64,000 nucleotides of DNA from Arthrobacter sp. MAHUQ-56. GTDB lineage: Bacteria; Actinomycetota; Actinomycetes; Actinomycetales; Micrococcaceae. The stretch covers positions 248,001 to 312,000 of the forward strand of contig NZ_JAIFZQ010000020.1 in NCBI RefSeq assembly GCF_019710585.1, in the 5' to 3' direction. Numbering within the stretch: position 1 is the first letter of the stretch; each line of letters starts with the position of its first letter. Positions 1 to 7,352 of this stretch are shown here, in pieces. The notes below the pieces were generated by a model, which was not told where the DNA came from, searched no databases, and was given only the letters and a program-made list of their open reading frames with translations. The translations under genes and the position numbers were made by a program.

Positions 1-1
1 C

Positions 2-328
2 CACGTGCGCGGAGCCGACTTTTTCGACGTCGAACACTACCCGGAAATGACGTTCCGCGGCACGCACATCGAAGGGGACGGGGAGGAATACACCCTCACC
101 GGTGACCTGACCATCAAGGGGGTGACCCGGCCCGTGGAGCTCGAGGTCGAGTTCACCGGTGTTGCCGTGGACCCGTTCGGCGCCACGCGTGCCGGGTTCT
201 CCGCCGAGACCGAAATCAGCCGCAAGGCGTTCGGCCTGACCTGGAACGCTGCGCTGGAGGCCGGCGGCGTGCTGGTCAGCGACAAGGTCAAGATCAACCT
301 CGAGGCGGCCCTCGTCAAGCAGGGCTGA
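2..328 (+). CDS. YceI family protein, 5' truncated by window edge
   Basis: The visible 108 residues are the C-terminal part of a YceI-like lipocalin-fold protein. The family binds isoprenoid-type lipids and is often periplasmic or secreted; its role here is unknown. Typical YceI features are MTFRGTHIEGDG near the left edge, then LTGDLTIKGVTRPVELEVEF and the DPFGATRAGFSAETEISRK stretch. Full-length members are about 180 to 190 residues, so the first 70 to 80 lie outside the window. A GTG at position 5 falls inside the domain and is unlikely to be the true start. The gene converges on the TrkH gene, with a GC-rich hairpin between them. Confidence 0.88.
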   Translation, partial: HVRGADFFDVEHYPEMTFRGTHIEGDGEEYTLTGDLTIKGVTRPVELEVEFTGVAVDPFGATRAGFSAETEISRKAFGLTWNAALEAGGVLVSDKVKINLEAALVKQG

Positions 329-344
329 GCGGCCGCCTAAACCA

Positions 345-382
345 GCCCCGCCCATGGCGACCATGGCAAGCCAGGGCGGGGC
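345..382. terminator. Bidirectional hairpin between convergent yceI and trkH-like genes
   Basis: GCCCCGCCC (345-353) pairs perfectly with GGGCGGGGC (374-382) around a 20-nt loop. It lies just after the YceI stop and before the end of the leftward TrkH gene. There is no clear T-tract on either strand, so it could serve as a hairpin terminator for both genes, but Rho-independent function is not certain. Confidence 0.5.
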
Positions 383-412
383 ACCGCCGTCGTGCCCTCA
401 AACCGCCAGCAG

Positions 413-1828
413 CTATCCGATGACCGGGCGCTCTTCCGGGAGCTGGTAGAGGCGGGGACGTGAGGAGAGCGCCAGGGCGGAAGCCACCGTGATGGTTCCA
501 ATGCGCCCAGTAAACATCAGCACCATCAGCACCCACTGGGCGTTCGGGGGAAGGCCGGGGGTGATTCCGGTGCTCAGGCCCACCGTGGCGAATGCCGAGA
601 TGCTCTCGAACAGCACCTTGTCCAGGGGCAGGTCAGTGAACATGAGCAGCAGCAGGGTGCCGGCCATCACTGCGGCCACGCCGAGGAGTGCAACGGACAG
701 GGCCTGCCGCTGGGAAGGCGAGCTGATGGACCGGTGCGCAATGGTCACGTGGTCCCGGCCGCGGACCTCGTTCCAGATCGCGAAGAACAGCACCAGGAAA
801 GTGGTGATCTTGATGCCGCCGGCGGTTCCGGCGCTGCCGCCGCCGATGAACATCAGGATGTCGGTCACCAGCAGGGTCTCCGGCGATGCGGCTCCGTAGT
901 CGATGCTGTTGAAGCCTGCCGTGCGGGGGAAGACCGTGCCAGCCAGCGTGGCCAGGATCTTGCCGCCAGCCGGCATCGCGCCCAGGGTCTGTTCCCTGTT
1001 CCACTCAAACGCGGCGAACAGCACCGCGCCGGCGACGAGGAGGAAGAGGCTTCCGTAGATGGTCAGGCGCATGTGGACCGTCCAGTCCTTCACCCGGACG
1101 CCGCCGCGGATCAACGAAATAAGTACGGGAAAACCCAGGCCGCCGGCCACGATGGCAGCGCAGATGGGGACGATGATCCAGGGGTCGCCGGCAACGCTGA
1201 TCAGGTTGTCGCTGTAAAGGGCGAAGCCGGCGTTGTTGAACGCAGACACGGCATGGAAGGCGCCGTGCCACAGGGCACTGACGGGGTTGTGGTCGTAGGT
1301 GATCCAGAACCGGACCGTGAGGACGAGGGCGGTGCCGGCTTCGAACAACAGCATGATCCGGGCGACGCCGAACAGCACCGAGCGGACGTCCCCGAAGTTC
1401 AGGGTATGGGTCTCGGACTGGGCGATCAGCTGCCCGCGCAGGCCGATGGTTTTCCGCACCAGCAACGCCAGCAGCGTAGCCAGGGTCATGATGCCGAAGC
1501 CGCCCACCTGGATCAGCCCCATGATGACGGCCTGGCCGAAGGGGGTCCAGAACGTCGCGGTGTCCACGGTGGTCAGGCCAGTCACGCAGACGGCGGAAAC
1601 GGAGGTGAACAGGGCGGGCAGCAGCGGGTCCGGCCCCGGGTTGGTGCGTGCGGCGGGGAGCATCAACAGCCCGGCGCCGACGAGGATCACGGTCAGGAAT
1701 GCCAGGGGCACCAGCCGCACCGGATGCAGCAGCACGCGGCTCAGGGCGCTTCCGCCGCCACTTTCGGGGAGCCGGGGGAGGTTTCTGCTGCGGGTACTTC
1801 CGGACGCGGCTTTCAGCGGTTCTTGCAC
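413..1828 (-). CDS. TrkH/KtrB family potassium uptake channel subunit
   Basis: This 471-residue membrane protein is the ion-conducting subunit of a Trk/Ktr-type K+ (or Na+-coupled K+) uptake system. It shows the four-repeat M1-P-M2 architecture with one conserved glycine in each pore loop: VCVTGLTTVDT (about residues 81-90), AFNNAGFALYSD, FPRTAGFNSID and FATVGLSTGIT. The motif GGGSAGTAGGIKITTF is characteristic of the family. The first 35 residues are a polar cytoplasmic extension. The start is GTG at 1828, preceded by a G-rich stretch. No TrkA/KtrA regulatory RCK gene is adjacent, so the gating partner must be encoded elsewhere. The KdpDE-like pair and KimA-like permease lie about 6 to 9 kb away. 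Confidence 0.92.
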   Translation of the reverse strand: MQEPLKAASGSTRSRNLPRLPESGGGSALSRVLLHPVRLVPLAFLTVILVGAGLLMLPAARTNPGPDPLLPALFTSVSAVCVTGLTTVDTATFWTPFGQAVIMGLIQVGGFGIMTLATLLALLVRKTIGLRGQLIAQSETHTLNFGDVRSVLFGVARIMLLFEAGTALVLTVRFWITYDHNPVSALWHGAFHAVSAFNNAGFALYSDNLISVAGDPWIIVPICAAIVAGGLGFPVLISLIRGGVRVKDWTVHMRLTIYGSLFLLVAGAVLFAAFEWNREQTLGAMPAGGKILATLAGTVFPRTAGFNSIDYGAASPETLLVTDILMFIGGGSAGTAGGIKITTFLVLFFAIWNEVRGRDHVTIAHRSISSPSQRQALSVALLGVAAVMAGTLLLLMFTDLPLDKVLFESISAFATVGLSTGITPGLPPNAQWVLMVLMFTGRIGTITVASALALSSRPRLYQLPEERPVIG

Positions 1829-2031
1829 AGCCCCCAGAGTAGTGCAGCAGGCAGGGCGCCCGGAGAGGCCGGGGCCGCGGGAGTAGTGGCTGCTTTAAAA
1901 GTCGAGTACCGGGCGGGCATTGCCTCTACGTTAAAACCGGGCCTACGCTTGCGCGTAAATGGGTGGAAGTAATGGCCCGTCCGGTGACGGCGGACAGGGT
2001 GCCGCAAGCGATTGTGCCCAGGAGTTGCGCG

Positions 2032-4254
2032 ATGAAAACCACCCCGTCCACCCGTGCCAGCCAGTTCCTGGTCCTGCTCCTGGTCCTGGCCGGCGCCGTC
2101 CTAAGCGCTCCCGGCCGGGCTGAGGCGGACCCGGTCTACGGCACACAGAGCATCGCCTACTCGGGGGTCAGCAACCCGCCCACATCGGACAAGCCGCAGA
2201 GCAAACTGTGGTTCAATGCCGGGTCCTGGTGGGCGGACATGTGGACCACGGGGACGGGCTGGAACATCTACCGCCTGGACCGCTCCACGGAGACGTGGGT
2301 CAACACCGGAATCGTCAATGACACCCGCGCGAACACCCTTGCCGATGTCCTCTGGGACGGCAGCAAGTTGTACATCGCGTCCCACGTGGTGACCGTGACG
2401 GGGGACGGAACCCCGAACCCCTCCCAGTCCGGACAGCCCGCGAAGCTCTACCGGTACAGCTACAGCGGCGGTTCCTACGCCCTCGATCCAGGTTTCCCCA
2501 CCACGGTCACCAACAACTCGAGCGAATCCATGACCATTGACCAGGACTCGCTAGGAGGCATCTGGGCAACCTGGACCCAGGTGGCCGGCAACTCCACCTC
2601 CGGCTACACGAACACGGTCTATGTCAACCACTCCGCCGACGCCGGGGCCACCTGGGACGCGCCGTTCGTGCTCCCGGTGGCCAGCCCGCATCCGGCCCCC
2701 GACGATATTTCCGCCGTCGTGGCTTTCAACCACAACCAGATCGGCGTCATGTGGAGCGACCACCTCGCCAATACCGTCTGGTGGGCCACGCATCCGGACG
2801 GCAAAGCGGCCGACTCGAACTGGCAGCTGCAGCCGGCCATGCGCGGGAAAGGCCAGGCCGACGACCACCTCAACCTCAAATCCCTGCAGTCGGACACCGC
2901 TGGGCGCGTGTTCGCCGCGGTGAAAACCAGCCTGAACGATTATTCCCCGGACCCCACCGTCCCGCAGCTGGTGCTCCTGGTGTTCAAGCCGGGCACCGCC
3001 GCCTTTACCCAGTCCACCATCTCCGTGGCCGGCGACTGCGTCACGCGCCCGCAGATCCTGCTGGACACGCAGAACAACATGGTCCACGCCTTCCAGACGG
3101 CGCCGCCCACCTCTGTCACGGGGTGCTCCTACTCGGGGGCGGCGGGCGCGATCTATGAGAAGACAGCATCCATGGACAACCCCGTTTTCGGGTCCGGCCG
3201 GGGCACGCCCATCATCCAGAGCGCCTCGTCGTCCAACATGAACAACGCCACCACCACCAAGCAGAGCGTGGACAGCTCCACCGGGCTGGTAGTGCTTGCC
3301 AGCGACCATGTGGCCAAGCGGTACTGGTTCTCGGACCGCCCGCTCGGCACGGCCACGCCGCCGCCGGCGGCCCCCGCCGCTTCCTTTACCGCCACACCCA
3401 CCTCGGGCACGGCGCCCCTGGACGTAGTGTTCACGGACACCTCCACCGGCTCGCCCACCTCATGGAGCTGGGCGTTTGGCGACGGCGGCACCTCCACCGT
3501 GCAGAACCCCACCCACAGCTACGCCGCGGCCGGCACCTACACGGCCACGCTGACGGCCGGCAACAGCACCGGGTCCAGCACCGCCAGCGCCACCATCACC
3601 GTCAGCGCCACCACGCCGCCGCCGGCCACCGGAGGCATCACGGTGGTGAACTCCAGCACTACCTACTCGGGGACGGCCACGCTCACGGCTCCGCTGCCGG
3701 TCCCGGCCGGCACCGCCGCAGGCGACGTGCTGGTGGCCTCCGTTGCGGCCGACTTGAACCCCGCGATGACCCCTCCCGCCGGGTGGACGCCCATCGTCAG
3801 CGGGCTCTCGGTCAGCACCGGGGCGCGACTGTTCAGCTACTACCACGTGGTGGGCGCCTCCGACCCGGCGAGCTACACGTGGACGTTCAACACCTCCGTG
3901 AAGTGGGGCGGCGGCATCACGGCCTACCGGGGCGTCAACAACGCCACGCCACTGGACAGCACCGTGGCCACGGCTACGGACACCAGCTGGACGAAGTCGA
4001 GCCTCACGGTGGGCAGCATCACCACGGCCACCAACGGGGCCATGCAGATCAGCACGATCATCTGCGACTGCGCCTCGCCGGTGTTCTCCCCGCCCAGCGG
4101 CTGGATCCAGCGCTGGCAGTCGGCAGGCGGCCAGATCGCCGATCAGGCGGACGTGCTGCAGGCGACGGCCGGCGCCACTGGCACTGCCACCTGGACTTTC
4201 AGCGCCATCAGGGGAGCGGCGGCCTGGCGGACGGCATTGAAGCCGGCGGGCTAA
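2032..4254 (+). CDS. Secreted PKD-domain protein with sialidase-like N-terminal region
   Basis: The 740-residue product starts at ATG 2032, chosen because AGGAG lies 7 nt upstream and an n-region/hydrophobic signal peptide (MKTTPSTRASQFLVLLLVLA) follows directly, with likely cleavage after APGRAEA. The first 440 or so residues carry repeated W-, D- and G-rich segments resembling BNR/sialidase-type beta propellers, but I do not recognise an enzyme family. A proline/alanine linker is followed by one PKD domain (about residues 450-535, with SWSWAFGDGG and NPTHSYAAAGTYTATLT). A C-terminal jelly-roll-like module of about 200 residues follows (GDVLVASV, PPAGWTPI, YTWTF). It is probably exported and binds or processes glycans. 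No LPXTG anchor is visible. Confidence 0.8.
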   Translation: MKTTPSTRASQFLVLLLVLAGAVLSAPGRAEADPVYGTQSIAYSGVSNPPTSDKPQSKLWFNAGSWWADMWTTGTGWNIYRLDRSTETWVNTGIVNDTRANTLADVLWDGSKLYIASHVVTVTGDGTPNPSQSGQPAKLYRYSYSGGSYALDPGFPTTVTNNSSESMTIDQDSLGGIWATWTQVAGNSTSGYTNTVYVNHSADAGATWDAPFVLPVASPHPAPDDISAVVAFNHNQIGVMWSDHLANTVWWATHPDGKAADSNWQLQPAMRGKGQADDHLNLKSLQSDTAGRVFAAVKTSLNDYSPDPTVPQLVLLVFKPGTAAFTQSTISVAGDCVTRPQILLDTQNNMVHAFQTAPPTSVTGCSYSGAAGAIYEKTASMDNPVFGSGRGTPIIQSASSSNMNNATTTKQSVDSSTGLVVLASDHVAKRYWFSDRPLGTATPPPAAPAASFTATPTSGTAPLDVVFTDTSTGSPTSWSWAFGDGGTSTVQNPTHSYAAAGTYTATLTAGNSTGSSTASATITVSATTPPPATGGITVVNSSTTYSGTATLTAPLPVPAGTAAGDVLVASVAADLNPAMTPPAGWTPIVSGLSVSTGARLFSYYHVVGASDPASYTWTFNTSVKWGGGITAYRGVNNATPLDSTVATATDTSWTKSSLTVGSITTATNGAMQISTIICDCASPVFSPPSGWIQRWQSAGGQIADQADVLQATAGATGTATWTFSAIRGAAAWRTALKPAG

Positions 4255-4283
4255 TTCCCGCCGGCGCCCCTTCGGGGGTTTCT

Positions 4284-5669
4284 TCAGTGCGGGTTTTCGA
4301 GGGAGATGGTTTCCAAGTGCTCGGGGACGCGGGCTTTCCACCCGAGCTGGCGTTTGATGCGCGCCCTCAGGGCGTCGGAGGCGTCGGCTTCTCCATGCGT
4401 TACGTAGGTCATGGCCGGGGCGGCAGGGGCGGTCTTCATCCACTGGATCAGTTCGTCCGAGTCGGCGTGCGCGGACAGCCCTTCCATCTGGATGACCTCG
4501 GCCTCGATGCTGATGTCCTGCCCGTAGATGCGGAGCTCTTTTGCGCCTGCGGCGAGGGAGGCGCCCCTGGTTCCCCCGGCCTGGTATCCGCTGAGGATGA
4601 TCGCGTTGCGCCGGTCCGGCCCGTACGCCGCGAGGTGATGCAGGATGCGGCCGCCGGTGAGCATGCCGCTCGCGGAAATGATGATCATGGGCCCGCCGCG
4701 GAGGTTGAGCAGCTTGGATTGGTCGGCACTGCGGACAGGGGTGGCCACTTTGTACAGGGCCTTGAACTCGTGCTCCTGGAGCCTGTGTTCCTCGCGGTGG
4801 CGCTGGTACATGTCGGATGCGTCGATGGCCATGGGGCTGTTCAGGAAGACAGGGATCGGGGGGATTGCGTGTTTGGCGAGAAGCCGCGAGAGGTGCAGCA
4901 GCACCGTTTCGGCGCGGCCGACGGCGAAGGCGGCGATCATGATGACACCGTGCCGTTTTGCCACCCGGGTGATGATGCTGCCGAGTTCGGCTTCGGGGTC
5001 GCCAACCGGATGGGTCCGGTTGCCGTACGTGGACTCAGCGACCAGCACATTGACCCGTTCCAGGGCCCGGGGCGGGAACATCAGGGGGTCATCGGCCCGT
5101 CCAAGGTCGCCGGTGAAGTGGATGGTCCGGCCGGCGACTTGGAGGTGTATTTGCGCCGCGCCGAGGATGTGGCCGGCAGGGAGGAACGTTGCTTCTATGC
5201 CCCCGGGCAGCGGAAAGGGGGAGTCGAAGTCCAGGGTCTTGAAACTGTCGAGTGACCGGACGGCGTCCTCCGCGGTGTAGAGCGGCAGGGGCGGATGATG
5301 GGTTGATGACGCCTTGTGGTCTGCGTAGCGGGCTTCCTCCTCCTGGAGGTAGCCGCTGTCAGGAAGCAGCAGCGTGCACAGTTCCGCGGTGCCCGGCGTC
5401 GCGTAGACGGGCCCGCGGAAACCGTCCCGAACCAGTGCGGGGATGTATCCGCTGTGGTCCAGATGGGCGTGGGTGAGGACTACGGCGTCAATGTTGGCCG
5501 GACTGATCTGGAACGGCACGCGGTTACGGTCCCGGAGGTTCTTATAGCCCTGGAACAGCCCGCACTCGATGAGGATCCGGTGGCCCTGCGACTGGATCAG
5601 GTACCTGGAACCCGTCACCGTGTCCGCTGCGCCAAGAAACCGCAGTGTGGCAGGATGCTGTTCCCTCAT
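4284..5669 (-). CDS. Metallo-beta-lactamase/beta-CASP hydrolase (RNA-processing type)
   Basis: The 461-residue protein has the MBL metal-binding motif HAHLDHSGYIP, further ligands in GHILGAAQ and FTGDLGR, then a beta-CASP region and the C-terminal GLSAHADSDELIQWM motif. This is the layout of CPSF73/YSH1-like prokaryotic nucleases, so a zinc-dependent ribonuclease role is likely, though the substrate is unknown. ATG 5669 is preceded by AAGGAG at good spacing. It lies downstream of hsp20 in the same direction, with about 80 nt between them. Its company (Hsp20, UspA) suggests stress or dormancy physiology; homologous gene sets occur in DosR-type regulons of mycobacteria. Confidence 0.87.
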   Translation of the reverse strand: MREQHPATLRFLGAADTVTGSRYLIQSQGHRILIECGLFQGYKNLRDRNRVPFQISPANIDAVVLTHAHLDHSGYIPALVRDGFRGPVYATPGTAELCTLLLPDSGYLQEEEARYADHKASSTHHPPLPLYTAEDAVRSLDSFKTLDFDSPFPLPGGIEATFLPAGHILGAAQIHLQVAGRTIHFTGDLGRADDPLMFPPRALERVNVLVAESTYGNRTHPVGDPEAELGSIITRVAKRHGVIMIAAFAVGRAETVLLHLSRLLAKHAIPPIPVFLNSPMAIDASDMYQRHREEHRLQEHEFKALYKVATPVRSADQSKLLNLRGGPMIIISASGMLTGGRILHHLAAYGPDRRNAIILSGYQAGGTRGASLAAGAKELRIYGQDISIEAEVIQMEGLSAHADSDELIQWMKTAPAAPAMTYVTHGEADASDALRARIKRQLGWKARVPEHLETISLENPH

Positions 5670-5749
5670 GGCCGCTCCTTACACACTGCGGTTTCGGCAG
5701 CGCGGCAATCCGCGCGGGATGTCAAAGGTGCCGGACGGGACTGGCCAGA

Positions 5750-6217
5750 TCAGCCGCGGCTGATGGGAAGTTTCTTTGGTTCGGCGGGCTGGGCTTCGCT
5801 GGGCAGCGGGGCGCGGACTTCCAGGACGCCGTTGGTATAGGTGGCCTTGATGTCTTCTTCCTTGACCCCGTCGGGAAGCGGGATGTTGCGGCTGAAGGAT
5901 CCGTAACGGAACTCTGACCGGTAGCTGCCTTTGTCCTTGTGTTCTTCTTTTTCCTGGCGTTCGGCGCGGATCCGCAGGAACCCGTCGTCCATGGTGACTG
6001 CAATGTCTTTGTCCGGATCAACGCCGGGCATCTCGGCGCGGACCACCAGGGTTTTACCATCGACGTACTCTTCGACCCGGATGGGGACAGGGCCGGCTGC
6101 GGAGTCGAACATGCGTTCCATGGAGTCCAGCAGCTCCGCCGGGGACCGCAATATGGTGTTGAAGGGGGAGGTCCACCGGGTGGTTGCGAACGGGGACCGT
6201 TTGAGCAGATCAGACAT
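5750..6217 (-). CDS. Hsp20/alpha-crystallin small heat shock protein
   Basis: The 155-residue product is an ATP-independent holdase chaperone. The alpha-crystallin domain runs from about residue 46 (VPIRVEEYVDGKTLVVRAEM) through MPGVDPDKDIAVTMDDGFL to the closing TNGVLEVRAPLP, followed by a short tail with an IxI/V-like KLPISRG end. The N-terminus (MSDLLKRSPFATTRWTSPF) is the typical variable arm. ATG at 6217 was chosen because GGAG lies 10 nt upstream and the longer frame adds only GC-rich out-of-family sequence. It diverges from the universal stress gene across a 218-nt gap containing a DosR-box-like sequence. Confidence 0.93.
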   Translation of the reverse strand: MSDLLKRSPFATTRWTSPFNTILRSPAELLDSMERMFDSAAGPVPIRVEEYVDGKTLVVRAEMPGVDPDKDIAVTMDDGFLRIRAERQEKEEHKDKGSYRSEFRYGSFSRNIPLPDGVKEEDIKATYTNGVLEVRAPLPSEAQPAEPKKLPISRG

Positions 6218-6303
6218 GACAGATTCTCCGCATTCGATGTAGGCGAAGGCCCTCGTCGGGACCGGTGCCAGTCCAGTTAATACCCGTGCAGGCGGGGCGG
6301 ATA

Positions 6304-6318
6304 GAGACAAAAGACCCT
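6304..6318. promoter_or_regulatory. DosR/DevR-box-like sequence between hsp20 and usp
   Basis: GAGACAAAAGACCCT, read on the other strand as AGGGTCTTTTGTCTC, resembles the mycobacterial DosR consensus (GGGACT-NNN-GNCCC type) with two changes. It sits in the shared divergent promoter region of hsp20 and usp, two classic DosR target families. A weaker half-match, GGGACCGGTGCC, begins near 6259. This is a motif resemblance only; no DosR gene is in the window. Confidence 0.3.
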
Positions 6319-6435
6319 CCTGCCGGATGGTTCGCAGACGGGCTGGATCCGGAGGTGCCGTCCCGAAAAGAGGGGCTTTCGCCCCTGCCGGCGCGCGGAA
6401 AACGTGCCGTAGTCTTGCCAGCGAAAGGGAAGACC

Positions 6436-6891
6436 ATGACCAGCACCGATTCGTTCCTGATAGTCGTTGGCTTTGACGGGTCCGAGCATTCCCGCGCAGC
6501 ACTGGACTGGGCCATGGATGAGGCCCGCCGGCGCCACGGCCAACTCCGCCTCATCACGGCCTGGGACAAACCCCAGCTGGCGTGGTACCCCGCGGTCCTG
6601 GAAACGGCGGCAGGCGAAATAGTCACCGAGGAGTCTCCGGAGCAGGCCGCCCGGCTGCTCCAGGCCGAGGCGCTGCAATCCGCTGCAGATGGGGGCGTCA
6701 CGGCAACGGCGCAGCTGGTTAAAACCCACTCGCCTGCTTCCGCGATCCTCGACGCATCCAAGGATGCGGGTCTTGTCATCGTTGGCTCCAGGGGGCACGG
6801 AGGATTCCCCGGGCTGCGCCTGGGCTCGGTCTCCACCCAGGTGGTCAACCACGCGCAGTGTCCTGTGCTGGTAGTCCATTCCAAGGCATAA
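6436..6891 (+). CDS. Universal stress protein, UspA family, ATP-binding type
   Basis: A single Usp domain of 151 residues. It begins with the beta1/nucleotide segment FLIVVGFDGSEHSRAALDWA and ends with GSRGHGGFPGLRLGSVS followed by HAQCPVLVVHS. The G-2x-G-9x-G-S pattern of ATP-binding Usps is present. The start is ATG 6436 behind AAGGGAAG; upstream in-frame codons encode no domain. The protein is cytoplasmic and is expected to act in stress survival, growth arrest or redox adaptation. The divergent arrangement with hsp20 supports shared stress control. Confidence 0.92.
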   Translation: MTSTDSFLIVVGFDGSEHSRAALDWAMDEARRRHGQLRLITAWDKPQLAWYPAVLETAAGEIVTEESPEQAARLLQAEALQSAADGGVTATAQLVKTHSPASAILDASKDAGLVIVGSRGHGGFPGLRLGSVSTQVVNHAQCPVLVVHSKA

Positions 6892-6934
6892 GTGCCCCTG
6901 TTGCACGCGGCGGATGGGACGTAGAATTAAACCG

Positions 6935-7024
6935 CCTGCAGGTAACCATCAGATGACGCCGGGTTGTTCAGGACATGCGAATGTCCGAGCCTTCTCTTAG
7001 CGAGATCGCGAAGGTACCTGCAGG
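6935..7024. other. Candidate structured RNA element (cloverleaf-like inverted repeats)
   Basis: A 10-bp perfect inverted repeat, CCTGCAGGTA (6935-6944) and TACCTGCAGG (7015-7024), encloses 70 nt that can form two or three further stems. GGACAT-GCGA-ATGTCC (6971-6986) has a GNRA tetraloop. CCTTC (6990-6994) can pair with GAAGG (7010-7014) and has an inner CTC/GAG. AACC (6944-6947) can pair with GGTT (6962-6965) as an alternative. The element lies in the 461-nt gene-free stretch between usp and the KdpD-like gene. It is not a tRNA: there is no T-loop or anticodon arm. The rest of the gap holds a small GAAA-loop hairpin near 7085-7098 and the hairpin listed separately. A leader, riboswitch or small RNA is an inference. 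Confidence 0.4.
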
Positions 7025-7235
7025 TTCTGAGTTTAAAAACCCTCTTGCATCCCCGGAAAATCCGGCGTACCACTGTTAATACGTTCTTCGAAAGAAGGAC
7101 GGGAACGAACAAACAGGGAACCCTGGAACGCACCATGGATCTGATCCACGGTGGTCTGCCGGTGACGAGGCAGGAAGCACCGGGATTCCCGCAAGTTCGG
7201 GAGATGATGTTCGTCATAACGGAATCAAAACAGTC

Positions 7236-7266
7236 GAAGCCCCTTCAGCATTGCTGGTGGGGCTTC
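7236..7266 (+). terminator. Hairpin upstream of KdpD-like gene, possible terminator or attenuator
   Basis: GAAGCCCC (7236-7243) pairs with GGGGCTTC (7259-7266), with an inner CAGC/GCTG, followed by CCCCTATG rather than a T-run. It ends about 86 nt before the likely start of the KdpD-like gene. It could close a short transcript covering the structured element upstream, or attenuate read-through into the sensor kinase gene. Confidence 0.4.
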
Positions 7267-7352
7267 CCCTATGTGCGGCCACGCTGCGTTCAGTGAACAG
7301 CCCGTTCGGGGGCGGGTTTGTCCGGGTGGCCGAACGGGATAAGACTGTGGGT

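Noticed and set aside
734..1972. Long open frame (412 codons) antisense to the TrkH gene
   Set aside because: Composition is Gly/Gln/Asp/Ala-rich shadow sequence typical of the reverse strand of GC-rich genes; the TrkH frame has clear family motifs.
3460..5255. Long frames on both strands overlapping the PKD gene and the beta-CASP gene
   Set aside because: They are His/Gln/Arg-rich shadows without motifs, while the annotated frames have good starts and recognisable domains.
5734..5746. GGGACTGGCC as a further DosR box before the beta-CASP gene
   Set aside because: Only one half-site matches and the second half is wrong; too weak in GC-rich DNA.
6935..7024. tRNA or tmRNA-like gene
   Set aside because: The closing stem is 10 bp, there is no T-loop consensus, anticodon arm or CCA-adjacent end; kept only as a structured candidate.
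6964..7296. 110-codon frame in the gap before the KdpD-like gene
   Set aside because: It runs through the structured element and the downstream hairpin, with unusual Cys/Trp/Arg content and no ribosome site.
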